From assembly GCA_016647705.1 (NCBI GenBank), contig CM028328.1:43035429-43099428 (forward strand): 64,000 nt of DNA, written 5' to 3'. Origin of the DNA: Eucommia ulmoides. Taxonomy: Eukaryota > Streptophyta > Magnoliopsida > Garryales > Eucommiaceae. The notes under the pieces were generated by a model, which saw nothing but the letters and a program-made list of their open reading frames with translations, was not told where the DNA came from and ran no database searches. The translations under genes and the position numbers were made by a program. Position 1 is the stretch's first letter. Each line of letters opens with the position of its first letter. Positions 55,511 to 64,000 of this stretch are shown one piece after another.

Positions 55511-57955
55511 TGTTAGCCCAGTGAGCTATCCAAGAGGAGGGGGGTGAATTGGGTAGATGTAAAAAATTATCAGAGAAAATAATTAAAAAATCCAAATAAT
55601 TAATTTTAATTCTAAATTAATTATTATATCTATATAGAAGAGAAAATATATTATTAATTAAGTGCTTACCAAGCAACAAAAAATAAACAATGTGAAGAAA
55701 ACAGCACAACAAAAATTTATCTTGGTTCACCAAGCTAATCTTGGTTAATCTAGTCCTCTGAGCCCTACGGAGATTCGCACCCACTAATCACTAAGATTCC
55801 TTTAAACAGATAGGAACCAAACCTTTACACAATGATTTGTTTTAGGGGCTCAGAATCAACCTTTACAAATTTATTTTCTCAGGCTTAGGAATAACTTCTT
55901 CTTTTTTCCAAACTCAAGAATAACCTCTACTCTTTACAAGCTCAAGAATAACCTAATTCTTTTTATACCTTAGGCTAAAGAATCAAAACCTCATAGAAAC
56001 ACTCGTACTATCCCTTTCCCAAGTAAAGATGGAACCTTTACAAAATCAATCATAAATTCAATCAAGGAAGAATTAACACCTCAATCTCTTTATAAGAAAA
56101 GATTGAAACCAGCTACCATTGATTAGACACTACCAATAGTATCTAATTCGATACTCAACTCACCAATTATAATAAATTAATAAATTCTTCCCACTCGGAG
56201 CTTCTACCACCTTAAATCAATTTAAACTCAATTAATGTCCCGATATTTACTAGTGATAAAATTAAGTGAGGAAACAAAAAAATCTGATTATAAAAATAAT
56301 GCGGGTAGCACAAAATTGCGCATGTAATCAGATTATCACACAAATCGTTTTAAAAGACTTTTTATACTTTTAAAGTTCAAAAACGATTTCTCAACAATCA
56401 ATTAACTAAGCAAGCAATGATCTCAATAAACTCAATTAAGAATATGCTTGGAACACTTTTACCAAAAAAACATAAAAATATGATTATGATAAATATGAAT
56501 AGCACATAACTAAGTATGTATTCAGATTTTCACTAAAAATTATTTTAAAATATTTTTATGCGATTTAAAGTTCAAAAAACGATTTTATCATGATCTTATC
56601 AACCAAACAAATATAGAAAAATAAATATGCAATAAATACAAATAGCTTGGAAAGATCTCACCCGAATAACACCGACGAATTAAGGATTGAAAACGCTAGA
56701 CAGCTCACATCGGTGACGCTTATACAATCAACGCTTTAACTCAAGAACTCCTTAGCAATTAATCTCACAATTTGATCTCTTAAAATAATATCAGAATAAT
56801 GACTCTTATAAAAGCTTATGAACATAATAGTTCTTTATATGGTGTCAATATTATATGAAATCCGCAGGTCTATTTAAAACCACTTAAAACAAGCCCTATA
56901 ACAGCTAGTTTCCACAAAATATGTTATTTAAAATCACATACAGACCCCATATATTGATATCTTTCATTTAAGCTGTATTTTACTTAATTATAGCTTTCAA
57001 AATATTCAATATAGTCCCTCAAAAGAATTTTCAAACTCAAATCAATAAGATAGAAAGTATTAAAAGGACCGATTTGAAAAATATTTTAATTCCATGTACC
57101 AAATCTATATAGATATTCAAATAAGAGTATTATATCTTAAAGATATCCATATCCATAAAATCTCTCCATCAAGTAACCAAATAACGGTTAGTTAACAACT
57201 GGTTTTTGAATAAATCCCGAAATTCCACAAAACCTGAAATAGACTTATCAGTCGACCGACCAAGACATATCTGTCGACCGCTCGATTCATGATACTAGCC
57301 AAGCCAAAATCCCTTCGCCCATCGGTCGACTGCCCATCCATCATCTGTCGACCGGACGATTCAGAGAGTTTCTCAAGTCGACCTATCTGTTGACCTAGAG
57401 ATTTAGAGAGTTCATTCTTTGGCCACAGGTCGACCTACCTGTCGATCGAACAATTCAGGGACTTTGTCTAATTTTCATAAGTCAACTTATTTGTCGATTG
57501 GACTATGCAAAGCTTCTTCCTTAATTTTATTTTAAATCATTTTCTTTGACGTTTTCGCCCCTTTAACCGATTTCTTTTCTCGGTTAGTTCTACTAACTTC
57601 TTAAATTCAATTTTAATAAATTATCTTTATTTTTTTCAATTCCACATAGGATCAAATAATTTTACTAATTAGGATCCTATAAAAAACACACATAATTATA
57701 AAATTATTTTTGTGTCGTGTGTGATCCTAATTGAGATACATTAAGAGTAAAAATTTATTAGAGTTGTGTTTACCTAGATTCTTCATAATATTCAATCTCT
57801 TAGTATCCATCTCTGTATCCTTTACAATATCTTCATGATGTTATCGTCTCTGCATTGTCTCTGCATCTTTTACAATTACTTCATGATATTGTATAGAACT
57901 CTTTAAACTGAAACACTCAATAAACACATTAGATCCTAAGATTTTGATGAACAAG
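55511..57955 (-). mobile_element. Solo copia (Sirevirus-family) LTR, diverged, with inverted end
   Basis: 2445 bp, TG...CA, flanked by a perfect 5-bp duplication AGACA (55506-55510 and 57956-57960). It matches the Sirevirus LTRs at 9305 and 22451 (TGAATTGGGTA, TGGTTCACCAAGCTA, TTTAACCGATTTCTTTTC) and has GTCGAC-type pairs at 57250-57510. The last 22 bases are reversed relative to the family: GATCCTAAGATTTTGATGAA instead of its complement. Confidence 0.85.
57250..57510. promoter_or_regulatory. GTCGAC-type pairs with 22-bp and 12-bp pitch
   Basis: Two pairs of GTCGAC are 22 bp apart (starting about 57251 and 57326). Three further pairs are 12 bp apart (GTCGAC CTATCT GTTGAC; GTCGAC CTACCT GTCGAT; GTCAAC TTATTT GTCGAT). 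Confidence 0.6.
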
Positions 57956-57960
57956 ACACT

Positions 57961-58168
57961 TGGCAACAAATTCTACAATTTCTTGTTTTATTCTATTCCA
58001 CCAAAAATGTTCTCGCAAATCTTGATACATTTTAGTGCTTGCATACGCTGAGTTGTGCGTTTTCTCCAAGACATATTTCTTCAAATTGGAATTATTAGAC
58101 ACACATAATTTATTTTCTACCATCAAGGCTTCATTATTATCTCTAATAAGATGGATTTCTCTGCGCAT
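57961..58168 (-). pseudogene. Gypsy integrase zinc-binding domain
   Basis: Minus frame with VENKLCVSNNSNLKKYVLEK, then THNSAYASTKMYQDLREHFW and IVEFVAKCLVHQ. It corresponds to the HHCC domain that precedes the integrase core: the first His survives (THNS), the second is lost, and only one cysteine of the CxxC pair is visible before the LTR insertion. It would bind zinc and help assemble the integrase in an intact copy. Confidence 0.7.
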
Positions 58169-59744
58169 TTTTCACTTTATCCCTGATCTTTCTCAATTGG
58201 GCATCTGACTTCTATGATACAACCAATTAACGTCGGTCTTAAGGTTGAAGTAGCAAGCAACGATACAATCTAAGCCACTGCCAACTAGAATCGCATGGAT
58301 CTTAGCTTGGCATATAGTTTAGTACGAACGACTTAAAGGTGCACAACCGAACTTGATGATTTTCGACTTGATGCATATGCTACAACATTAATCTTTCTAG
58401 GGTGATAATGGATAGTACAGTCATAATCCTTGATCAATTCCATCCAACGCCTTTGTCTTAATTTTTTTTGGAGTAAATAAATATTTTAAACACTAGTGAT
58501 CAGAGTACATCTCACAAGTTTTTCTATAAAGATAATATCTCTAAAGTTTCAAGGCAAACACAATTGCCATCAACTTCAAATCATGTGTCGGGTAGTTATG
58601 TTCATTAGTCTTTAATTGCCGATGAGCTTACTCACATAACAATGTCGTGTCAATATACAATTTAAACCTTGATGGGATGCATCATTACATACCATAAAAT
58701 CACCATATTCCGTAAAAAGAGTGAATATCAATGCTGATATCAATTTATTCTAAAACTCCTGGAAACTCTATCCATAGTTGTCGATATACTCAATGTAACT
58801 TCATTGCGAGTCAAACGAGTTAATGATGCAGCTATAATACAAAATCCCTTAACAACCCCATGATAATAAGCCAACAATCTCAAGAAACTATTAATTTGTA
58901 TAACCTTTTTCTTTTCTTTCATGTCTTTTGTCTTTTCTACTGCACATTGGCTTCGGCTTTTTTCCAGTTAACTCATATATTGTTACTTGAGATAACATGC
59001 CCCAAAAAATGCAACTTTATCCATCAAAAACTAATATTTACCGAACTTAGTATACAATCACTTTTCTCTCAAAACCTGTAGCACAATTTTGAGATGCTCT
59101 ACATGCTTTCCTTTATTTTGGGAGTCAATTAGTATATGATCAATGAATACTATGATAAACTGATCTAAATAAGGATGGAAGATCTGATTCATCAGATCCA
59201 TAAATACAGTGGGGGCATTCGGCAACCCAAATCACATAACTAAAAATTTATAATGTCCGTACCTCGTACGAAAGGCCGTCTTCGATACATCACTTTCTAT
59301 GATTTTCAACTGATAATATCATGATCAAAGATCTATTTTGGAAAATACTCTTTCCTTCTGCAACTGATCAAACAAATCATCAATTTTAAACAACGAATAT
59401 TTATTACGAATCATCAACTTGTTTAGTTGTCGGTAATTGATGCACATCCTCAAAGTCCCATATTTCTTCCTTACAAATAGTACTAGAGCTCCCCACGAGA
59501 AATACTTGGTCTGATAAATCCATGGTCGGACAGATCTTATGATTAAATCTTTAGTTCTTTTAGTTTGGTAGGTGCCATACAATGGGTGAAATTGATATAA
59601 GAGGTGGACCCGAAAATAATTAGATAGTGAATTTAATTTCCCTTCCACTGTCAACTTTAGAAATATTTTTGGAAATACATCGGGATGATTCCCAACCACT
59701 AGAATATCTGCCAACTGTACCTCATTCTGACTAGTGTCAACCAC
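58169..59744 (-). pseudogene. Gypsy reverse transcriptase and RNase H, heavily decayed
   Basis: Minus strand, right to left. The frame 59744-59325 gives [55 protein letters not shown] and [17 protein letters not shown], the fingers and palm of a Ty3/gypsy enzyme. Near 59120-59150 the catalytic box reads FIDHILIDS where the family has F-DD-I: the second Asp is His. The frame 58922-58740 shows INSFLRLLAYYHGVVKGFCI, the region after the thumb. Around 58370-58405 [15 protein letters not shown] marks the end of RNase H. Many stops and shifts are present. Confidence 0.8.
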
Positions 59745-60840
59745 ATGTGCTAGCTATTCTTGACTTCCATTCTTTAATAATTTCATGCCTTCTAAGACTA
59801 AAATCAAACTGATAGGGGTAATGATTTTATCCCCCGAAAATACTGACTTATTTGGACTCGAAAAATAACTTCCTTTTTAAAAGAGTCAACTGAGGTATGA
59901 TAACTAGATAACAAATCCATACCTCGAATCATCCCAACTCATGAATACTCAGAGACAATATGTCCAGTGATAATTCTCTATAACTTTTATTTTATTCACG
60001 AACTCCTTGCATTTTTTTTTTTAATTTTCAATTTCGAACATATCAACAATATTGAAACCTTTTTAAAGTCCTTTACATCTGACATCCTCAATCCACACAA
60101 GATCTAAATCTAATCAAACTATGTATCAAATTTGATTCATATTAAAAGCTGTCAGCCTCTATGATGAAGTCTATAAATTTGTTTCTTTCCATGTAGATCA
60201 GTCCAAGTATATTTTTTAGAGAACCAAACTAATCCCAACTATTTTTTTTTTGCCTTGCCCCTCGAAGGAAACATGTTTTTTTTTTTTCCTTTCTTTGTTG
60301 GGCTTTGGTGGCAATGCCATGTTTTGTTTTCCTAAAAAATGATCAAGTTGATCCCCAATATTTATTTATTTTTTCTGCCAAAACCCTTAGTCATTTTACC
60401 AAAAATATTGTCCTCTATAATCTGTCTATAAATTTTTAATTTTTTTCCAACAATACTTCAATCTCAATCTGAATATTTAAATAATAATGCAATATTTCCT
60501 ACTAAATCGTAGCACTCATAAAATATTACCTACTATATTTCAACAAATAGTAATATATACATATATAATTCAATAATGACGCAAATGATATGAATATCAT
60601 ACATCTAGAATATCTCAATGCATTTATATGAAAAATAAAATGCCAGCAATAACACATAAAGTACATGTATTACCTACTAATCGGTTAACATGAACAATAA
60701 TGAATATACCACAGTGCTGGATGCAAATGTACTACTCTCGAGTCAATTAAAATGATTCCAAGCAAAATTCTCGACTCAATAACAATCCTATAGTCCACTA
60801 CTGACACAACACTCTTGTATAAAGTCTAAAAAACCTATAA
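59745..60840 (-). pseudogene. Probable gypsy gag/protease region, unrecognisable
   Basis: By position this holds gag and protease of the element. I could not read any certain motif in the minus frames. It is AT-rich with T-runs near 60240-60290. Confidence 0.35.
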
Positions 60841-60858
60841 CCTAAATCTCTGATACCA
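60841..60858 (-). other. Primer-binding site of the gypsy element
   Basis: Minus strand TGGTATCAGAGATTTAGG, five bases inside the 5' LTR end; a clear initiator Met tRNA type site. Confidence 0.85.
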
Positions 60859-60863
60859 AAAAC

Positions 60864-62498
60864 TATCACACCTCACCCTAGACCCCTATGCCCGAGGCTA
60901 AGCATGACCTTGACTTGATATTACCCAATGATTACCAAATATAACTTGAATAACAAATACACAACTAACTATTAATTGACATAGATATTTTCAATTTTTT
61001 TTTTTATCAACTTACACTTCAGGGATTATACATATTCAACTATACTATAGCAAAACAAAAGTCTAAATCCCTCATTACTAACAACTGTCCTGACAACCTA
61101 AAAAGTCACATAATCATTTGACTTTATCTAACGCCAGTAGTGGATCCGTCTCTAATTGGAATACCTGACAAAAAATATTTTATCGGTGTACTATCATCAT
61201 AAAATAACATTAATTTATGGATAAAGAGCATTTACCAAAATCCACTTTCTAAAACAGAATATAACCACAAACTAAGCAATATCAAAATCCCACAAATATC
61301 ATCAAACCGAAACAACTGAATTTAAATAAACTAATCCTCTTATTTCCATATAATAAAATACCACACACATACTTTCCTACTAGGCATAGGATCGTTTGCC
61401 TTACGATCGGGAGTTATGACAGTACCGTAACCTGTATGTCTGCACAATCTAATGTTACTAGTGTCAGGACTATTCAATATCTCCAATGGTATAAGCCAAT
61501 ACGTGGTATAAACCACCATATCATAATGATAATCATCATCAACGACAACAATATATATCAACCACTTGTAAGAGGCTAGTTACAACACACCTGCAGAATA
61601 TACCCTCTTGTCGGGTTAGAACACAACGTCCTACAAGATATGCCATCTTATTAGGACAAAAAAATTCCACATGATATGCCCTCCTGTTGAGACCATGACA
61701 TAGTAGGATAATAGTAAAAATCACTTTCCACATTTAACATTTTACTTGATCCATTTAACATTATAAAACTCTCTATTTTAATAAATATTTTTTCACCATT
61801 TAGTATGAAAATATAATTTGACAATTTACGTAGAAGACATTACATTCAACTCGATAACTGCACGACTAACTCATTACTGTCGAGAAACTGACACTAACAA
61901 GGTTGTATAGGAACCTGTTTAGAGAGCACAAGGATGAAGAAGGATGAGCTTGGGAGCTCATATCTAATGAGCTCTTTATATCTATATGCATATCTCAAAA
62001 AGGATAAAAAATGAAATGAGCTCTCTATTTATATAAACATATGAAAAAGGATTAAAGGAAGACATCAACCGCCATCGCCTCAACTTTTTTTTTTTTTTTT
62101 TTTCATTTTTTTTCTTTGCGTTGGCTTGATTTGCAATGGCCATGTTTTTAACCATTTTTTTAAACCTTATCATTTATACTTTATCAATTTGATATGGATT
62201 GATTGATTTTTTATTTTGTTTTAATTACAAATATGACCCCACAAAATAATTAATTACACATATAACCTCGAGACAAAGTTATAAACATTTATTGAAACCT
62301 AACTCTTAAAAGTAAATTTTAAATTCTAAATTAACCCCTAAAACTTTTAAAGGCAAATTAAAATCAACATATTAACTCTAAAATTCTTAAAATTAAACTT
62401 TTAAAAAGTAAAATTTAAAATATCACACTAGACCTAAATATTTTTTTAAAGGTTATAAAATACAAATAAAATATGCACATATAAAATCGGGTCTTACA
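60864..62498 (-). repeat. 5' LTR (LTR III) of the gypsy element
   Basis: 1635 bp; the minus strand starts TGTAAGACCCGATTTTATATG and ends GGTGTGATA. It is flanked by the target duplication TTAAT at 62499-62503. Same family as 34757-36388 and 36700-39084. A 20-base T-run lies at about 62083-62102. Confidence 0.88.
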
Positions 62499-62559
62499 TT
62501 AATAATGTTTACAAATATTTATTGGTATATTTTTATTTTAAAAATAATTTATGAAATTA

Positions 62560-63245
62560 TCGTATGGCTTATTACACCTTATCGTGTAAATAGGGTTTTA
62601 AACGAACCAAAACATTTGTTAACTATTCGAGCTCGACTCGATATAGGTCGTTCGAATCTCGTTAATTTAATAAATGAACCAACCTCAATTTTTAATTGCG
62701 CTCATTTATTAAAAACAAACATCAAATGTTTGAGCTCCACTCGTTAATGTTTGTGAAAAACTTGAAAAATATATTTTAAAAGTAAAATAATATCTTAAAT
62801 TTATTTAACAGTACAATCTTACATATCCAACAATTTTGGAAGTTAATTCAATCAAATTGTAATTTTATAAATATCGATTTAACCTATTTAATTGATATAC
62901 GAGACTGATTATTTGTAAATTTATATTGATCTTTATAATTCTTATATTTTTTTTTGCTTGTAAATTAAATATTGAATTTTGTATATAGAGTTTCAAGAAA
63001 CAATTATAAATAACTAATTTTTATTAGAATATCATTTACATGGTTTTGAACCATTAATTAATAAATATTTAAAAAATATCTGAAAGAAGCTCACAAACAA
63101 TTCGATTATTAAACGAAACAAGCTTGAACATAAGGTTTCAGGCTTAGCTCGAACTCAGTTTGAACACAAATAGTATGAAGATAATTGTACCAAGCTTGAA
63201 TAATTAATACTCAGCTAGGCTCGACTCGGTTACATCCCCACTTGT
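62560..63245. mobile_element. Possible hAT-like relic with GAGCTCGACTCG words
   Basis: CGAGCTCGACTCGATA near the left (62628) and GGCTCGACTCGGTTACATCC at the right end, with ACGAACCA and AGCTCGAACTC words between. Common non-autonomous plant elements look like this. Terminal repeats are decayed. Confidence 0.4.
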
Positions 63246-63475
63246 AACCTAAAAACAAGATTAATTATTATCTATCATTCATGTTGATTATCAAGTTATC
63301 AAATAAATCAAAAATTCGACTTGCTTTTATCGTATTTATTGTGTCTGACTGGATAACAACCCGTTACTCTATAAATTAAACCTATACCCCATAATTTCGT
63401 GCTGATTTTGTCTTTCTATCATGTAAATACTTGTTTTGCCAGCCCCAGGCAAATATAACACAAGCATTAGGGTAT
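63246..63475. other. No recognised feature
   Basis: AT-rich, no gene seen. Confidence 0.5.
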
Positions 63476-63600
63476 GATATTTATGGCACAGGTGATGACA
63501 CACATGTTGGAGCTCCAAAAATTGTATAAAAAATATTTAAATAGTTAGTTATACTTTAAGCCACACTTGATAATACACCTCTTGGAGATGTTAGCTTCAA
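63476..63600 (-). repeat. Second copy of the short repeat at 8476
   Basis: The minus strand contains TGTGTGTCATCACCTGTGCC and a second, more diverged ATCTCCAAGAGGTGTATTAT unit, the same internal duplication as in 8476-8583. Confidence 0.4.
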
Positions 63601-63651
63601 CTAGTCTAATAAAAATTTTGGTTAAAAAAAGGATGAATATATTATTTTAAT

Positions 63652-64000
63652 CGCTATCTTTGGATCACTATTTAAATTTCCTGTCTGTAGTGTTACTCGC
63701 TATCTTTAGATCACTATTTAAATTTCCTATCTGTGGTGTTCCTCGCTATCTTTGGATCACTATTTAAATTTTATGTCTGCGGTGTTCCTTGGCTACCCTT
63801 GGATCACTATTTAAATTTTTTGTATGTGGTGTTCCTTGGCTTGCCTTGGTTCACTAATTAGATTTCCTAGTTTTAGTATTCTTGGGCTACCCTGGGTCTA
63901 CTATTTAGGTGTATTGCTCCTAGGCTAATCTCGGATTTCCATTTATGTTACTTACTGTCGGTGTTTTTCAAAGATACTTTGGAAAATATCATTTTCATTT
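63652..64000. repeat. 46-bp minisatellite running off the window
   Basis: Units begin CGCTATCTTTGGATCACTAT at 63652, 63698 and 63744, then continue with TTGGCTACCCTTGGATCACT (about 63790) and more diverged units. The period is 46-47 bp with about seven units; divergence grows to the right. Confidence 0.88.

Larger units (their letters stand above)
36700..62498 (-). mobile_element. Ty3/gypsy element spanning 25.8 kb, with nested insertions
   Basis: The 3' LTR remnant at 36700-39084 and the 5' LTR at 60864-62498 belong to one insertion: both are flanked by TTAAT (36695-36699 and 62499-62503). The internal minus-strand pol runs right to left from about 60840 to 54969. It is broken by a solo copia LTR (55511-57955), by a Tat-like element (39085-54968) that lies inside the 3' LTR, by a solo LTR (37397-39006) and by a deletion at 54968/54969 that removed the end of integrase and the start of the 3' LTR. 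Confidence 0.85.

Noticed and set aside
1..64000. tRNA and rRNA genes, and endogenous pararetrovirus sequence
   Set aside because: I saw no cloverleaf-type tRNA sequence, no rRNA blocks and no movement-protein or caulimovirid arrangement; all reverse transcriptases are in clear copia or gypsy order.

Overview
The window is plant nuclear DNA, very probably from a dicot with a repeat-rich genome. It is strongly AT-rich, and nearly everything I could identify is a transposable element of a plant lineage: Ty1/copia Sirevirus-type, Ty3/gypsy of three kinds (one Tat-like), a LINE remnant, DNA-transposon relics and minisatellites. I found no intact host gene, rRNA or tRNA. Every coding region is broken by stop codons or frameshifts, so the window reads as old heterochromatin.

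Layout. 1-493: tail of a LINE with an RNase H domain. 495-3640: degraded copia LTR, primer-binding site and gag. 3641-6300: no gene, one 191-bp tandem duplication. 6301-8281: a ~2-kb foldback palindrome. 8282-9304: short DNA-transposon relics. 9305-34231: a minus-strand Sirevirus derivative in which pol is missing and a separate gene with its own TATA box sits in its place. It is split by a gypsy element (11539-18296, TSD CTCAA) and by a full-structure plus-strand Sirevirus (22451-32529, TSD CAAAC), which itself carries a solo LTR (25442-27336). 34757-36388: solo gypsy LTR. 36700-62498: one minus-strand gypsy insertion with matching TTAAT target duplications 25.8 kb apart. It is interrupted by a solo LTR (37397-39006), by a Tat-like element (39085-54968, itself holding solo LTRs at 41756-43879 and 52244-53925) and by a solo copia LTR (55511-57955). 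62504-64000: a DNA-transposon relic and a 46-bp minisatellite running off the window.

How it fits together. Target-site duplications, TG...CA termini and interrupted reading frames give a consistent insertion order. A large deletion fused the 3' LTR of the Tat element to the gypsy integrase at 54968/54969. Nonsense codons are mostly of the C-to-T kind, as expected for methylated, silenced copies.

The most interesting signal is regulatory. Four unrelated LTR families each carry, upstream of their own TATA-like box, an array of a short motif at a fixed pitch: GTCGAC pairs exactly 12 bp apart (22 bp in one relative), GCCTAGGC pairs 20 bp apart, CATTAAATG every 11-13 bp, and ACTGTTCAC every 12-13 bp. 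Spacers and even cores vary while the pitch is kept, and two deletions remove exactly one 12-bp period. The same GTCGAC pairs stand upstream of the TATA box of the extra gene inside the Sirevirus derivative.
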